Origin: Candidatus Propionivibrio dominans
GTDB taxonomy: Bacteria; Pseudomonadota; Gammaproteobacteria; Burkholderiales; Rhodocyclaceae
Direction of reading: 5' to 3'
DNA length: 64,000 nt
Assembly: GCA_016709335.1 (NCBI GenBank)
Contig: JADJNC010000020.1
Location: 18,945-82,944 of the forward strand
Shown here in pieces: positions 23,220 through 34,283 of this stretch. Made by a program: the position numbers and the translations under genes. The notes beneath the pieces were generated by a model. The model saw only the letters and a list, made by a program, of their open reading frames with translations, made no database searches and had not been told where the DNA came from. How positions within the stretch are numbered: position 1 is the first letter of the stretch; each line of letters starts with the position of its first letter.

Positions 23220-24057
23220 TTTCGAACCCTCATAAAACAATGACAAATAAATTATTGTCACAAACAACGTTAAAACAGCCAGCCTGTAGGCCACTAATGA
23301 ATTTATTGGGCGACCGGCGAGTATATCGTGAAACCACTGCCGTATAAACTCCTGGGGCGCACCAACTCAGTCGTACAAACCATCAGGCCGCACCAAAACA
23401 GTGCGCTTACCTTGCGCTGCCTGAAACTTCATTGCCGCAATCAATATCACCATCCAGCACAGACCATTCGGCCTGCCAAGCGCCATATCACTGTTCCCGC
23501 CATCCCGTAACTCTTCACTTTCTTAGTCGTTTTGGTTTCGCTCTAAGTTCATTTATCCCTTTCAAGCGAGGTTCCGCGCAACACCATCGGGTTTTCTCTC
23601 GTTATCCTTTGCGCTGTTCCCAGCACTATTCATGCCTATCTTTGCAAACCTGGCGCACCTAACTCTTCCGTAATTGCTCAAATCTCGGCCAGGGGATGAC
23701 TTTGCTCGCCCTGTTCGCTGATTTTGTCGCCCATATGCTGAAAATCTGGCTTTGCCGACGGGGGATTTTGCGTTTTCGCTGAAACATGGCAAGACTGCCC
23801 TTTTTTCAGCGTAGTCGGCATGGTAAAGTAGCGCTCCTGCCAACAGGCCAGGATTCAAAAGTAAAGCACTCTGGGTCGTTGCCAATATTAAAGGCACTAC
23901 GCAGAACAGCATTTCTTGCACTCGCTGGGTGGTTTTTTTTGGCTGCTTATTAATTGGTTAGTTGCAATTTCGCGTCAGCGGGGAAAGCGGTTGCGTGGGT
24001 TGCGTGCAATCCGGACCGTACTTTTTAATATTTACGAAACGAGTTATGGAGAAATTA
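23220..24057. other. 840-base divergent spacer between gltB and pntA
   Basis: No reading frame here looks like a protein. It must hold the promoters of gltBD (leftward) and pntAB (rightward). I see no RNA gene, repeat or convincing operator. A short T-run (GGTTTTTTTTGGC) lies at 23931-23943. GC content is visibly lower than in the flanking genes. The length is unusual for this compact region. Confidence 0.5.
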
Positions 24058-25620
24058 ATGCCACTGACTATCGGAGTACCACGAGAGGTCTTTGCGGGCG
24101 AGAAGCGCGTTGCGAGCGTCCCCGAAGTTGTCGAGAAACTGATCAAGCTGGGTTTCAAGGTTGCCGTTGAATCAGGTGCCGGCGATGCGGCGAATTTCAG
24201 TGACGACGTCTACCGTAGCGCTGGCGCAGAGATCATTGTCGGGGCAGCCAAGCTGTGGGCGGCGTCCGATATGGTGTTCAAGGTGCGCGAACCAAGCGCG
24301 GACGAAGTCGGCTTGATGCATGCAGGGCAGACTTTGATCAGCTTCATCTGGCCGGCCCAGAACCCGGAATTGATGAAACAGCTGGCGGCCAAGAAAGTCA
24401 CCGTGCTGGCCATCGACTCGCTGCCTCGCACGCTGAGCCGCGCCCAGAAGATGGACGCATTGACCTCCATGGCCGGCATCACCGGCTACCGTGCGGTCAT
24501 CGAGGCCGCCAACGCCTTCGGCCGCTTTTTCAGCGGCCAGATCACCGCTGCGGGCAAGGTTCCGCCGGCCAAGGTCTTCATCGCCGGCGCCGGCGTGGCC
24601 GGCCTGGCGGCGATCGGCACTGCCGTCAGCCTGGGCGCCATCGTGCGCGCCAACGACACCCGTTCCGAGGTCGCCGACCAGGTGGTGTCGATGGGCGGCG
24701 AATTCGTGAAGGTCGATTATGAGGAAGAAGGCTCCGGCGGCGGCGGCTATGCCAAGGTGATGAGCGAGGGCTTCCAGACGGCCCAGCGCGAGATGTACGC
24801 CAAGCAGGCCAAGGAAGTGGACATTATCATCACCACCGCGCTGATTCCCGGCAAGCCCGCACCCAAGCTGATCACCGCCGAGATGGTGAAGAGCATGAAG
24901 CCGGGTAGCGTCATCGTTGACCTCGCGGCCGAGCGGGGAGGCAACTGCGAGTTGACCGAGCCCGGCCAGGTCGTGGTAAAGCACGGCGTGACCATCGTCG
25001 GCTACACCGACCTGCCCTCGCGCCTGGCCAAGCAATCGTCGACGCTGTATGGAACCAACCTGTTCCGCCTCACCGAGGAACTGTGCAAGACCAAGGACGG
25101 CATCATCGACGTTAACATGGAAGACGAAGCCATCCGCGGCCTGACCGTAATCAAGAATGGCGAAGTCACCTGGCCGCCCCCGGCGCCCAAGGTTGTCGCT
25201 GCGCCACCGGCAGCCAAGCCCGCGGCTTCGGCTCCGGCGCAGAAGAAGAGCGGCGGTCATGGCAAGGCCAGCGCCCCGGCATCGGCGACCAGTACCGCCG
25301 TCATGTTCCTGGTCGCCGCGGTTGTGTTCTGGTTCATCGGCTCCGGCGCTCCCCCAGCCTTCCTGGCGCACTTCACGGTGTTCGTGCTGGCCTGCTTCGT
25401 CGGCTACATGGTGGTATGGAACGTGACTCCGGCGCTGCATACACCACTTATGAGCGTCACCAACGCAATCAGCAGCATCATCGCCATCGGTGCCCTGGTC
25501 CAGGTCGGGCCGGAGGGCTGGATACGCTGGCTGGCTGTGGCGGCAATCGCGCTGACCGCGGTGAATATGTTCGGCGGCTTCGCCGTCACGCAGCGCATGC
25601 TGCAAATGTTCCGTAAATAA
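24058..25620 (+). CDS. pntA: NAD(P) transhydrogenase alpha subunit PntA
   Basis: 520 residues from the ATG behind GGAG; an open frame continues upstream without a ribosome site and is discarded. The NAD(H)-binding domain I fills about 1-380 ([20 protein letters not shown], with the Rossmann loop [22 protein letters not shown] near 178-199). A Pro/Ala/Lys linker follows at about 385-425, then four membrane helices (about 430-515). This is the undivided PntA form, not the PntAA/PntAB split found in some alphaproteobacteria. With PntB it couples hydride transfer from NADH to NADP+ to proton entry across the inner membrane. Twelve bases separate it from pntB. Confidence 0.97.
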   Translation: MPLTIGVPREVFAGEKRVASVPEVVEKLIKLGFKVAVESGAGDAANFSDDVYRSAGAEIIVGAAKLWAASDMVFKVREPSADEVGLMHAGQTLISFIWPAQNPELMKQLAAKKVTVLAIDSLPRTLSRAQKMDALTSMAGITGYRAVIEAANAFGRFFSGQITAAGKVPPAKVFIAGAGVAGLAAIGTAVSLGAIVRANDTRSEVADQVVSMGGEFVKVDYEEEGSGGGGYAKVMSEGFQTAQREMYAKQAKEVDIIITTALIPGKPAPKLITAEMVKSMKPGSVIVDLAAERGGNCELTEPGQVVVKHGVTIVGYTDLPSRLAKQSSTLYGTNLFRLTEELCKTKDGIIDVNMEDEAIRGLTVIKNGEVTWPPPAPKVVAAPPAAKPAASAPAQKKSGGHGKASAPASATSTAVMFLVAAVVFWFIGSGAPPAFLAHFTVFVLACFVGYMVVWNVTPALHTPLMSVTNAISSIIAIGALVQVGPEGWIRWLAVAAIALTAVNMFGGFAVTQRMLQMFRK

Positions 25621-25632
25621 AGGGAGACACGA

Positions 25633-27045
25633 ATGTCTGCTAGTCTGGCCACCGTCTCCTATATTGGAGCAACTATCCTCTTCATCCTCAGCCTTGGCGG
25701 GCTGTCCAATCCCGAGACTTCGCGTCGCGGCAATCTGTACGGCATGATCGGTATGGCCATCGCCGTTCTGGCAACGGTCTTCGGACCGCGCGTAACCATG
25801 GCCGGCATTCCCTGGATCGTCGGCGCCATGGTCGCGGGCGGCGCGGTTGGTCTGTATGCCGCGCGCACCGTTAAAATGACCCAGATGCCGGAGCTGGTTG
25901 CGCTGATGCACAGTCTGGTGGGTCTTGCCGCAATGCTGGTCGGCTTCGCCAACTACATCGATCCGGCGGCTTCGGCGGGCCTCTCCGGCGCCGAAAAGAG
26001 CATCCACGAGATGGAGATCTACATCGGCATCCTGATCGGAGCCATCACTTTTTCCGGATCGGTCATCGCCTTCGGCAAGCTTTCCGGCAAGATCGGCGGC
26101 AACCCGATGCTGCTCCCCGCGCGCCACTGGATCAATCTAGCCGGTCTGCTGGTAGTGATCTGGTTCGGGCGTGAATTTCTCAACGCCCATTCCATCAGTG
26201 ACGGCATGACGCCGCTGATCGTGATGACGGTGATTGCTCTACTGTTCGGCATCCACATGGTGATGGCCATTGGTGGTGCGGACATGCCGGTGGTGGTCTC
26301 GATGCTCAACAGCTATTCCGGGTGGGCCGCGGCAGCCACCGGCTTCATGCTGAACAACGACCTGCTGATCGTCACCGGCGCGCTTGTCGGATCGAGCGGC
26401 GCGATCCTGTCGTACATCATGTGCGCGGCGATGAATCGCCACTTCATCAGCGTCATTGCGGGCGGCTTCGGCACCACCAGCGGCGCGACTCCAGTGGCGG
26501 GAGCGCAGCCGGCGGGCGAAGTGGTACCGATCAGCAGTGTCGACACGGCCGAGTTGCTGCGCGACGCCAAGAGCGTGATCATCGTTCCCGGCTACGGCAT
26601 GGCGGTGGCCCAGGCCCAGCACACGGTGTATGAGATTACCAAGCACCTGCGCGAGAAGGGTGTCAATATCCGCTTCGGCATCCATCCGGTGGCGGGACGC
26701 ATGCCTGGTCACATGAATGTGTTGCTGGCTGAAGCCAAGGTGCCTTACGACATCGTGATGGAAATGGACGAGCTCAACGACGACTTTCCGAGCACCGACG
26801 TGGCGATGGTGATCGGCGCCAACGACATCGTCAATCCCGGGGCGCAGGATGACCCGAACAGCCCGATCGCCGGCATGCCGGTACTCGAAGTGTGGAAGGC
26901 CAAGACCTCGATCGTGATGAAGCGCAGCATGGCTTCCGGCTATGCAGGCGTCGACAATCCGCTGTTCTACAAGGAGAATAACCGCATGCTCTTCGGCGAT
27001 GCCAAGAAAATGCTGGACGAAGTCCTGCTTGCTTTGAAAACCTGA
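25633..27045 (+). CDS. pntB: NAD(P) transhydrogenase beta subunit PntB
   Basis: 470 residues behind a GGGAGA ribosome site. About eight to nine transmembrane helices lie in residues 5-265, including the proton-path segment [31 protein letters not shown]. The soluble NADP(H)-binding domain III begins near residue 300 and contains [34 protein letters not shown] and [11 protein letters not shown], the NADP-clamping loops. Subunit partner of PntA. A hairpin at 27081 may end the operon. Confidence 0.97.
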   Translation: MSASLATVSYIGATILFILSLGGLSNPETSRRGNLYGMIGMAIAVLATVFGPRVTMAGIPWIVGAMVAGGAVGLYAARTVKMTQMPELVALMHSLVGLAAMLVGFANYIDPAASAGLSGAEKSIHEMEIYIGILIGAITFSGSVIAFGKLSGKIGGNPMLLPARHWINLAGLLVVIWFGREFLNAHSISDGMTPLIVMTVIALLFGIHMVMAIGGADMPVVVSMLNSYSGWAAAATGFMLNNDLLIVTGALVGSSGAILSYIMCAAMNRHFISVIAGGFGTTSGATPVAGAQPAGEVVPISSVDTAELLRDAKSVIIVPGYGMAVAQAQHTVYEITKHLREKGVNIRFGIHPVAGRMPGHMNVLLAEAKVPYDIVMEMDELNDDFPSTDVAMVIGANDIVNPGAQDDPNSPIAGMPVLEVWKAKTSIVMKRSMASGYAGVDNPLFYKENNRMLFGDAKKMLDEVLLALKT

Positions 27046-27080
27046 TTGTCGGTTACTACAATACTGTTTGACAGTCTGGA

Positions 27081-27106
27081 GCAACGCTCGCTAACGCGGG
27101 CGTTGC
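27081..27106 (+). terminator. Possible terminator hairpin after pntB
   Basis: Arms GCAACGCTCGC and GCGGGCGTTGC around TAAC, 35 bases after the pntB stop, with one mismatch. There is no T-run after it, so it is at best a weak or Rho-aided terminator, or an RNA-stabilising hairpin. Confidence 0.4.
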
Positions 27107-27182
27107 CTAACATCCGGACTTGAGCATGACTTCCCCGAAAGGGCGAAGCAACCGGATCAAATAGCGCTATTCTGGGGGTGAC

Positions 27183-27644
27183 ATGGAGGTCAAGGAAGTA
27201 CTCAAGGTCAAGGGTTCTAAACTGTTTACAGTACATCCAGATTCACTTCTCTCCGAAGCAGTGATCATGATGGCCGAAAACGATATTGGCTCGGTGGTTG
27301 TAACGGATGGCGTCAAGCTGGTGGGCATCCTGACCTTCCGCGAGGTTCTGCTGGTTTTGGCCAAGCGCCAGACCGAACGCCGGGTTGGACCGACTCCACC
27401 CATTGCCGAAATACTGGTCAGCGAGGCCATGCATACCAACCCACCGACCACCGACCCCTCAATGGATCTCGATGAATTGCGTCGCCTGATGGTCAGCACA
27501 CATACCCGCTACGTACCGGTAATGGATGGCGACACCATGATCAGCGTCATATCCTTCCACGATGTCGCCAAAGCCGTACTGGAGGAACGCAACTTCGAGA
27601 ACAAACTGCTCAAGGCATATATCAAGGATTGGCCAGCGGAGTAA
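27183..27644 (+). CDS. CBS-domain-pair protein
   Basis: 153 residues made of two CBS motifs, about 10-62 (LFTVHPDSLLSEAVIMMAENDIGSVVVTDGVKLVGILTFREVL) and 80-140 (VSEAMHTNPPTTDPSMDLDELRRLMVSTHTRYVPVMDGDTMISVISFHDVAKAV). Such stand-alone Bateman modules bind adenine nucleotides and adjust a partner protein. No partner is encoded beside it; pntB lies 137 bases upstream on the same strand, and dgt is convergent. Function beyond ligand sensing is unknown. Confidence 0.85.
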   Translation: MEVKEVLKVKGSKLFTVHPDSLLSEAVIMMAENDIGSVVVTDGVKLVGILTFREVLLVLAKRQTERRVGPTPPIAEILVSEAMHTNPPTTDPSMDLDELRRLMVSTHTRYVPVMDGDTMISVISFHDVAKAVLEERNFENKLLKAYIKDWPAE

Positions 27645-27666
27645 TGAGAGCGATCCGCCCAGTTTG

Positions 27667-28782
27667 TCAGAATTCCCCAACCGCAAACAGGCGACGATGC
27701 TCCTTCATCGCGTAGCGGTCAGTCATCCCGGCAATGTAATCGGCTACCCTGCGCGGCTGATCACCATCCGACTGATACTGTAGCGGCAGCATGCGTGGAT
27801 CGGTGACGAAGGCCAGATATAAATCGTTGATGATTCGCCGCGCCTTGCTGGTCATGCGCAAGACCTGAAAATGTTGGTAGAGATGCTTGTGCAGGAAACG
27901 CTTCATCTCCCGTTGCGCTTCACGCAATTCATCCGAGAACGCGATTAACGGCACGCCGAGTCTGGCTTCGGCGAGATCTTTCGGTTTTTGTCGGGCCAGG
28001 TTAATAGCCGTCATTGCGATCAGATCGCACACCAGCACATTGATCATCCGGCGGATTGTTTCATGAATCAGCCGACGCCCGCCCAGGTTGGGATAAGCTG
28101 ATCTCAAGTCAGCCTCGTAACGCGCAAACAGACTGACATCCTGCAGTTGATCGAGCGAAATCAGCCCTGATCGCAATCCATCATCGATATCGTGGTTGTT
28201 GTAGGCAATTTCGTCGGCAAAATTGCATATTTGAGCTTCAAGCGAGGGTTGTGTGCGGTTTAGAAAGCGCTCGCCAATCTCTCCAAGCTGGCGTGCGTTT
28301 TCCAGAGAGCAATGTTTGACAATGCCTTCACGGGTTTCAAAACACAGATTGAGCCCGTCAAATTCAGCGTACCGCTCCTCAAGCAGATCAACGATACGCA
28401 GACTTTGCAGGTTGTGTTCAAAACCACCGTTACCACGCATGCAGTCATTGAGCGCATCCTGTCCGGCATGGCCGAACGGGGTGTGTCCCAGGTCGTGAGC
28501 AAGAGAAATGGCTTCCACAAGATCTTCATTGAGGCGCAGTGCACGGGCTATGGCTCTGGCGATCTGCGCCACCTCCAGGCTATGCGTCAAGCGTGTCCGG
28601 AAAAGGTCGCCCTCGTGGTTAACGAAAACCTGTGTCTTGTATTCAAGGCGTCGAAAGGCGGTTGAATGCACGATACGATCGCGATCGCGCTGAAATTCAT
28701 TGCGCTGCGAAGGGGGCTCTTCGGCGTGGCGACGACCCTTTGAGTTAGCCCCGGAAACGGCATAAGGTGCAAGTTCAGGCAT
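27667..28782 (-). CDS. dgt: dGTPase-like deoxynucleoside triphosphate triphosphohydrolase
   Basis: 371 residues from the ATG giving [11 protein letters not shown]; upstream codons in frame lie inside aroB. HD-superfamily enzyme: the metal ligands are visible as [18 protein letters not shown] and the following [20 protein letters not shown], the HD motif near residues 92-115, and [12 protein letters not shown] near 195. It hydrolyses dNTPs to nucleoside plus triphosphate; in this short, single-domain subfamily the substrate range is broad. The start overlaps the end of aroB by eight bases, so the gene is translated with the aromatic pathway operon, an arrangement common in betaproteobacteria. 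Confidence 0.93.
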   Translation of the reverse strand: MPELAPYAVSGANSKGRRHAEEPPSQRNEFQRDRDRIVHSTAFRRLEYKTQVFVNHEGDLFRTRLTHSLEVAQIARAIARALRLNEDLVEAISLAHDLGHTPFGHAGQDALNDCMRGNGGFEHNLQSLRIVDLLEERYAEFDGLNLCFETREGIVKHCSLENARQLGEIGERFLNRTQPSLEAQICNFADEIAYNNHDIDDGLRSGLISLDQLQDVSLFARYEADLRSAYPNLGGRRLIHETIRRMINVLVCDLIAMTAINLARQKPKDLAEARLGVPLIAFSDELREAQREMKRFLHKHLYQHFQVLRMTSKARRIINDLYLAFVTDPRMLPLQYQSDGDQPRRVADYIAGMTDRYAMKEHRRLFAVGEF

Positions 28783-29863
28783 GAGCGGAGCGTGCGGTAA
28801 TGGCCTGAGTAACTTCTTTCTGTGAAGCCGTATCATTCACCATCGCCTTACCAATCTGCCTGAACAGCACCAAACGCATCTTTCCATCCTTCACCTTCTT
28901 GTCATGCTGCATCAGTTCTAGATAACGCTCTGCACCCATTGCCGGGCCGAATACGGGCAAACCAGCGCGCACCAACAGCCTTTCTACCCGCACCACATCA
29001 ACCACATCAATCCAGCCGAGCCGGCATGACAGTTCAGCGGCCATCATGATACCCGCAGCCACGGCCTCACCGTGCAGCCATTCTCCGTAGCCCATACCGG
29101 TTTCGATCGCATGTCCGAAGGTGTGACCAAGATTGAGCAAAGCACGTTCGCCATTTTCATGCTCATCGGCAACAACAATTTCAGCCTTGTTCATGCACGA
29201 GCGGCAAATGGCATATTCAAGCGCCTTCGGCTCACGTGCCAGCAAGCGTTCCAGATGTAATTCAAGCCATTCAAGGAAAGGTAAATCACGGATCAATCCG
29301 TATTTGATGACCTCAGCCAGCCCAGCCCGCAGTTCGCGATCCGGCAACGTTTCCAGGACATCGGTATCGGCCAGCACCAGCCTTGGCTGATGGAACGCGC
29401 CGATCATGTTTTTGCCAAGCGGATGATTGATTGCCGTCTTGCCTCCGACCGACGAATCGACTTGCGCAAGCAGGGTTGTCGGAACCTGAATGAACGGCAT
29501 GCCACGCTGGTAACAGGCCGCTGCAAAACCGCTTAGATCACCAACAACACCGCCACCCAGGGCAATCAGCGTGGTTGAACGCTCGCTACGGCGCTCGAGC
29601 AGCACATCGAAAATCGTATTGAGTGTTTGCCAGTTCTTGAATTGCTCGCCATCGGGAAGAATGATCTCGGCCACCTCGATCCCGGCATCCCGCAACGAGC
29701 TTGCAAAGCGCTGCAGATACAGAGGTGCAACAATCGTATTTGTAACAACAGCAACTCTGGGTTGCAGAAGATAGGGCAGCAGCAGCCCACTGCGCTCGAG
29801 AATTCCCTGCCCGACATGGATCGGATAGGCACGTTCGCCCAACTCAACATTCAGCGTTTCCAT
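28775..29863 (-). CDS. aroB: 3-dehydroquinate synthase AroB
   Basis: 362 residues. Converts DAHP to 3-dehydroquinate, the second step of the shikimate pathway, using NAD+ and a metal ion. Visible motifs are the NAD-binding [46 protein letters not shown] (about 105-150) and the metal ligands in GLAEVIKYG and [11 protein letters not shown] (about 185 and 245-255). It overlaps aroK by 13 bases upstream and dgt by eight downstream. Confidence 0.97.
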   Translation of the reverse strand: METLNVELGERAYPIHVGQGILERSGLLLPYLLQPRVAVVTNTIVAPLYLQRFASSLRDAGIEVAEIILPDGEQFKNWQTLNTIFDVLLERRSERSTTLIALGGGVVGDLSGFAAACYQRGMPFIQVPTTLLAQVDSSVGGKTAINHPLGKNMIGAFHQPRLVLADTDVLETLPDRELRAGLAEVIKYGLIRDLPFLEWLELHLERLLAREPKALEYAICRSCMNKAEIVVADEHENGERALLNLGHTFGHAIETGMGYGEWLHGEAVAAGIMMAAELSCRLGWIDVVDVVRVERLLVRAGLPVFGPAMGAERYLELMQHDKKVKDGKMRLVLFRQIGKAMVNDTASQKEVTQAITARSAHA

Positions 29864-30387
29864 TGTTCGCCGACTTCCTTGATCAGCAATTGCAGAATGC
29901 CCTGGGCATTGGTCCGGCTTCCATCAACAACCAGATCGGCTACTTCGCGATAGAGCGGATCGCGTTGCGAGTACAATTCCTTGAGCTTGAGAAGAGGATC
30001 GTCAACTTGCAGCAAGGGCCGGTTTCGATCATGGCGCGTACGTTCCCACAGGGTGTAAGGTGGCACGTCTAGATAAACGACAAAGCCACTCGCTCTCAAA
30101 TTGGCACGATTCTCGGACCGCAAAACAACCCCTCCGCCGGTCGCCACCACCTGCCCACTCAACCGTGAGAGGTCAGCAATCACCTGCGCTTCGCGCTTGC
30201 GAAAACCATCTTCACCTTCGATTTCAAAAACCGTAGGGATGCTGACGCCCGTACGCGCCTCGATTTCACGGTCTGTATCAACAAATTCGAGATCCAGTTG
30301 CCTGGCCAGCGAGCGGCCAATGGTCGTCTTGCCCGCCCCCATCAGGCCTACCAGATAGACGTTTTTTGTGCCGTATTGTTTATCCAC
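29851..30387 (-). CDS. aroK: Shikimate kinase AroK
   Basis: 178 residues. Phosphorylates shikimate at the 3-hydroxyl. It has the P-loop [15 protein letters not shown] (about 15-29), shikimate-binding [11 protein letters not shown] (about 38-48), GGGVV (about 85-89) and the adenine-loop arginines near 120-145. It lies first of aroK-aroB-dgt in this orientation. A strong terminator separates it from pilQ, although in many related genomes pilMNOPQ and aroKB are written as one run. Confidence 0.97.
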   Translation of the reverse strand: MDKQYGTKNVYLVGLMGAGKTTIGRSLARQLDLEFVDTDREIEARTGVSIPTVFEIEGEDGFRKREAQVIADLSRLSGQVVATGGGVVLRSENRANLRASGFVVYLDVPPYTLWERTRHDRNRPLLQVDDPLLKLKELYSQRDPLYREVADLVVDGSRTNAQGILQLLIKEVGEQWKR

Positions 30388-30436
30388 AACGCCATTCTAC
30401 CGTAGCGGCTATGCAACAATGGACATAAAAATGTCG

Positions 30437-30466
30437 AAAAAAAACCGGCAACCGCCGGTTTTTTTT
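30437..30466. terminator. Bidirectional Rho-independent terminator between pilQ and aroK
   Basis: Eight A's, then CCGGC, loop AACC, GCCGG and eight T's: a 13-bp perfect stem that reads as a terminator on both strands. It lies 11 bases after the pilQ stop, so it should end the pilMNOPQ message on the minus strand and isolate aroK-aroB-dgt. Confidence 0.88.
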
Positions 30467-30477
30467 CCCTCGGAGAT

Positions 30478-32532
30478 TCATTGCACAGCGAGAGACTGTG
30501 CGACTATCTTCGGCGTGATGAAAATCAGCAACTCGGTTTTATCATCAATCCATTCCCTGTTCTTGAAAAGCCAGCCAATGTATGGGAGGTCACCGAAGAA
30601 CGGAATACGCTGCGTATTATCACGCGTTTCCTGAGTATAAATACCGCCAATGACGACGGTTCCCCCGTTTTCAACCAGCACCTCGGTCTTCACATGCTTG
30701 GTATCAATGGCAATGCCTGCGCCAGTCGACAAGCGGGTGTTCGGCGTATCCTTGTTCACATCCAGGGCCATTGTTATTCTGCCGTCCGGCGTGATCCCCG
30801 GCTTGACTTTCAATGACAGATTCGCCTTGCGGAAAGAAACACTGGTGGCGCCGGAGCTGGTCGCCTGCTGGTAAGGAATTTCTACGCCCTGCTCGATGAT
30901 GGCCTCAACCTGATTGGAGGTCATGACCCGCGGACTGGAAATAACCTTGCCCCGCCCATCGGCCTCCAGTGCCGAGATCTCGGCGGTCAGAAACTGGGTA
31001 AGCGCAGTGTTAAAAAGCAGCAAGGAAAATGTACCCGACTGTCCGGCGCGTGGAGTTGCAGGGAGGTTGACTGCCGAGTTCGTCAGAGAATTACCCCTGA
31101 TATTGTCATTAGCCACGCTAAAGGTGTTACCCGGTTGTACCTGCCTGAAGTTGAGGCGTATGCCGAGGTTCTTGGCAAAGCTGTCACCCGCCTCGACGAT
31201 TCGTGCTTCAATCATCACCTGCCGTACCGGCACGTCCACCTTGGCGATCATCTCTCTGACATCGTCAAGGCGACTTGGCGTGTCCTTGACGAACAACATG
31301 TTGGACCGATCATCCAGTAACGCACTGCCGCGTTTTGAGAGCAACGTTTGCTTTGGATCGACCAGGAGCTTCTGAACATCTGCACCCTTGATGTAGTTCA
31401 TCTGGAAACTTTCGGTGCGTAGGGGTTCCAGGTCGCTGATCTGCACCTTCGATTCAAACTCCAGCTTTTCCTTGGTAGCAATTTCTTCACGTGGCGCGAT
31501 CAGGATGACATTGCCGTTCTTGCGCATGTCGAGCCCTTTTTGCTGGAGAATGATATCCAGCGCCTGATCCCAGGGAACATCTTTCAAAATCAGTGTAATC
31601 GAACCACCGACCGAATCACTCACCACCATATTCATTCCGGTGAACTCGCCGATTACCTGCAACAAGCGGCGCACTTCGACGTTCTGGAAGTTCAGCGACA
31701 ACTTCTCACCCTGAAAACCGCCGCGCGAACCCTGTACCAGCTTGTTGGGGTTCTCGATAACCGGCTTCACCTCAATGACAAACCTGTTGTCGGACTGGTA
31801 GGCGTTATACTCCCACAATCCATGTGGGTTTATCGTCATGCGCGTATCAGCGCCCTGCTGAACAGTGTTCAACGAAACGACTGGTGTCGCGAAATCAGTG
31901 ACATCGAGGCGCTTGCGTAACGATTCCGGTACCGTCACCTTAACGAAATCAACGATCAGACTTTTCCCTTGCTGGCGAATGGTAATTCCTGCATTTGGGT
32001 CGCTAAGCTCAACGGTAATTACTCCATCACCGCTTTTGCCGCGCTGGAATCCTATATCCCGAATACTATTTGCGATCTGCGATGGGCGCGCCTGCGAGAA
32101 ATTCTCGGCACGAGCGACCAAATTACCCTTTAATGCAACGGGAACCAGAGTCAACAACAGGCTGTTGCCGTCGATTCTCGACTCATAAGTCATTGCCTGG
32201 TTAAGATTCAACACCAGGCGCGTTCTGCCTTCAGCCTGAACAAAATTGGCGCTCAGCAGATCACCTTCGTTAAATGTTTGACTAGACTTGCCCAAGCCGT
32301 TGATTGTATTCGCAAAATCAAGCGCAATACGCGCCGGTTTGGCAACACTGAACCCTGGGGGCAGTGCTGTCAAAGGCTCTGAGAACATGAGCTTGACATT
32401 AACTACCGGCCCCTGTTGCGCGACAGTAATCGATTGAAAAGAGTTTGGCTTGCTTTCCTGAGCATGAATGGCAGTAACCGCCAGCAAAAGCCCGCTGAAC
32501 AAGCTGAGCAGGTAGTATTTGATCTGTTTCAC
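30478..32532 (-). CDS. pilQ: Type IV pilus secretin PilQ
   Basis: 684 residues starting at a GTG that overlaps the corrected pilP stop by four bases. Signal peptide at about 1-24 (YYLLSLFSGLLLAVTAIHA), two AMIN peptidoglycan-binding domains (about 30-250), an STN/N0 domain (about 275-350: LSLNFQNVEVRRLLQVIGEF), an N1/NolW domain (about 370-440), then the secretin domain (about 470-680) with RGKVISSPRVMTSNQVEAIIEQGVEIPYQ. Forms the outer-membrane pore through which the pilus emerges. Last gene of pilMNOPQ and followed by a terminator. Confidence 0.97.
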   Translation of the reverse strand: MKQIKYYLLSLFSGLLLAVTAIHAQESKPNSFQSITVAQQGPVVNVKLMFSEPLTALPPGFSVAKPARIALDFANTINGLGKSSQTFNEGDLLSANFVQAEGRTRLVLNLNQAMTYESRIDGNSLLLTLVPVALKGNLVARAENFSQARPSQIANSIRDIGFQRGKSGDGVITVELSDPNAGITIRQQGKSLIVDFVKVTVPESLRKRLDVTDFATPVVSLNTVQQGADTRMTINPHGLWEYNAYQSDNRFVIEVKPVIENPNKLVQGSRGGFQGEKLSLNFQNVEVRRLLQVIGEFTGMNMVVSDSVGGSITLILKDVPWDQALDIILQQKGLDMRKNGNVILIAPREEIATKEKLEFESKVQISDLEPLRTESFQMNYIKGADVQKLLVDPKQTLLSKRGSALLDDRSNMLFVKDTPSRLDDVREMIAKVDVPVRQVMIEARIVEAGDSFAKNLGIRLNFRQVQPGNTFSVANDNIRGNSLTNSAVNLPATPRAGQSGTFSLLLFNTALTQFLTAEISALEADGRGKVISSPRVMTSNQVEAIIEQGVEIPYQQATSSGATSVSFRKANLSLKVKPGITPDGRITMALDVNKDTPNTRLSTGAGIAIDTKHVKTEVLVENGGTVVIGGIYTQETRDNTQRIPFFGDLPYIGWLFKNREWIDDKTELLIFITPKIVAQSLAVQ

Positions 32533-33049
32533 TTTTTCCCCTCCTGACCCTGCAGCATAAGCGTACTTTCTTTTTCAACCCAGTCACCTGCCGAATCCTG
32601 AATGAGTTCCTTCAACGTCACTTCAGATTCCGAAATCTTGGTGATCACCCCGAAATTTTGACCCATATAATTCCCGACCCTCACCTGATACAAGGAGCCA
32701 TCAACCTGAATGATGGCAAACGAAACTTTTTCCTGGTCATCACGCCGACATATTTCAGCGACTCCAGCGGATAAGCCTCCAAAGGCTCCCGCGGTCGATT
32801 CATGTCCGGCTGCAAACCACCCCCACCACTCTTCTTCTGCTCGGAGCCAATCTTGGCCGGCTTGAAAGGATCGAGCAGGTTACCTGCGTCATAGGCCTCA
32901 GGCTCATAAGGCTTGACCTGGGGTAGCGGAGGAATTGTGCCTTTAATATCCTTGGAGACCCCATCCATCCACTGGCGCAGATCCTCATTATCACCCCCGG
33001 AACATGCCACCAGGGCGATGCTAGCCAGCGCGACCGCTAACTTTCTCAT
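32529..33049 (-). CDS. pilP: Pilus assembly lipoprotein PilP (frame break near 32733)
   Basis: The start MRKLAVALASIALVACSGG gives a lipoprotein signal with lipobox LVAC. The frame runs to SLKYVGVMT and then ends early in unrelated residues. In the next frame the family's expected continuation is intact: QEKVSFAIIQVDGSLYQV, then VGNYMGQNFGVI and a tail ending QGQEGKK at 32529. One missing base, probably in a short C run, accounts for this. If the break is an error, the protein is about 173 residues, normal for PilP, which links the PilMNO platform to the PilQ secretin. Read without correction it would be truncated at about 122 residues and lack its C-terminal beta-domain. Confidence 0.9.
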
Positions 33050-33720
33050 TTCTTTCCACCCTTGGCGGCTTGAGCCGCCTTCTTCTTGGCGGCCAATTCT
33101 TCATCGTCGAGATAGCGGAAGGTTTTTGTCACGGCGTCCATGACCAGACCACCATCCTTGGCCTGAGGATTAGTCGTAATGGCAATATTGTTCAAAGTCA
33201 CGATTCTCGACAGCCTGGCGATATCACCGGCAAAGGCGCCAAAGTCATGGTAACTTCCGGTCAGCTTCACATTGATCGGCAATTCGGCGTAGAAATCCTT
33301 GACGATCTCCTGACCTGGCTTGAAAAGCTCAAACTGCAAGCCTCGCCCCATCCCCGACTGGTTGATCTCGACCAGCAGGGATTCAACCTCCGACTTGTTG
33401 GGCAACTGTTTCAACAAAGCACCGAATGAGCGGTCAATCTCGGTCAATTGCTGGGTGTACAAATCGAGATTGACTGCCTGTGTCTTCTTGGCAACAAATT
33501 CGTCCCTGAGTTTTAACTCTTCCTGTTGCCGTGCCGCAAGTGCGTCCAGTTGCTCATTCCACAAAAACCACCAGCCGGCCAACAGAATCACGACAACCAG
33601 AACAAGCAATACTGCCACACGCGGCACGATGGGCCAGGTTCCGACATCCTTCGGGTTCAAGCTCCGGAAATCGTCAAGAACCGCCTTGAAATCAATTTTT
33701 GCAATGGCAGGCACTTTCAT
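33046..33720 (-). CDS. pilO: Pilus alignment protein PilO
   Basis: 224 residues: short cytoplasmic part, one membrane helix at about 32-52 (VAVLLVLVVVILLAGWWFLW), coiled coil (about 55-110) and periplasmic ferredoxin-like domain (about 115-205) with GLQFELFKPGQE. Heterodimerises with PilN in the inner-membrane alignment complex. The last ten residues are lysine-rich. Starts and ends in four-base ATGA overlaps with pilN and pilP. Confidence 0.95.
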   Translation of the reverse strand: MKVPAIAKIDFKAVLDDFRSLNPKDVGTWPIVPRVAVLLVLVVVILLAGWWFLWNEQLDALAARQQEELKLRDEFVAKKTQAVNLDLYTQQLTEIDRSFGALLKQLPNKSEVESLLVEINQSGMGRGLQFELFKPGQEIVKDFYAELPINVKLTGSYHDFGAFAGDIARLSRIVTLNNIAITTNPQAKDGGLVMDAVTKTFRYLDDEELAAKKKAAQAAKGGKK

Positions 33721-34283
33721 TTCTTGCCTCCATCTTCAACCGGGGCTCGTTTGAGATTGGCGCTCATACTGAATTCGTTGAGTCGTCGGTTGGCAAGGTT
33801 TGTTGCCTTGATTTCAATCAACTGGGGCTTTTCAAGCCAGGAAGAAGCCTCAATATTGCGCATCAGCGTTGAAACCCGCGCATTGGATTGCGCATATCCA
33901 CTCAGGGCAATCCTGGTACCTTCCTGTTTTATCGAACGTATATAAATACCTTCCGGCATTTGCTTTACCAACTCGTTCAGCAGACGTACAGCCTCTGCCC
34001 GATCACGCTGCAAGGACTCGATGATCTGCTTGCGCGCCAGCAAAGCCTGCGTTTGTTCCTTGAGCCGTTTGATCTCGTCGAGCTGCTTATCCAGAACTGC
34101 GATCTCCTTTTTAAGGAAATCATTTCTGGCCTCTTGAGCAGTAATGTAACCCGAGATAAGCGTATAAACGAGAAACACGATCAACCCGGCAAGTACCGAA
34201 ACCATGACCAGCAGCCCATAAAACTGCTGGCGTCTCGCCTTGCGCTTTGCTTCGCGATGCGGGAGAAGATTGATGCGTATCAT
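33717..34283 (-). CDS. pilN: Pilus alignment protein PilN
   Basis: 188 residues from the ATG giving MIRINLLPHREAKRKARRQQ; the open frame extends 10 codons further but this start overlaps the pilM stop as ATGA and begins with the conserved INLLP motif that binds PilM. One membrane helix at about 22-44 (LLVMVSVLAGLIVFLVYTLI), a coiled coil (about 45-90) and a periplasmic domain (about 100-175). Partner of PilO and PilM. Confidence 0.95.
   Translation of the reverse strand: MIRINLLPHREAKRKARRQQFYGLLVMVSVLAGLIVFLVYTLISGYITAQEARNDFLKKEIAVLDKQLDEIKRLKEQTQALLARKQIIESLQRDRAEAVRLLNELVKQMPEGIYIRSIKQEGTRIALSGYAQSNARVSTLMRNIEASSWLEKPQLIEIKATNLANRRLNEFSMSANLKRAPVEDGGKK

Noticed and set aside
24172..26127. 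651-codon open frame on the minus strand opposite pntA and pntB
   Set aside because: It mirrors well-conserved transhydrogenase genes, is His/Gly/Asp-rich without domain likeness, and is what GC-rich antisense frames look like.
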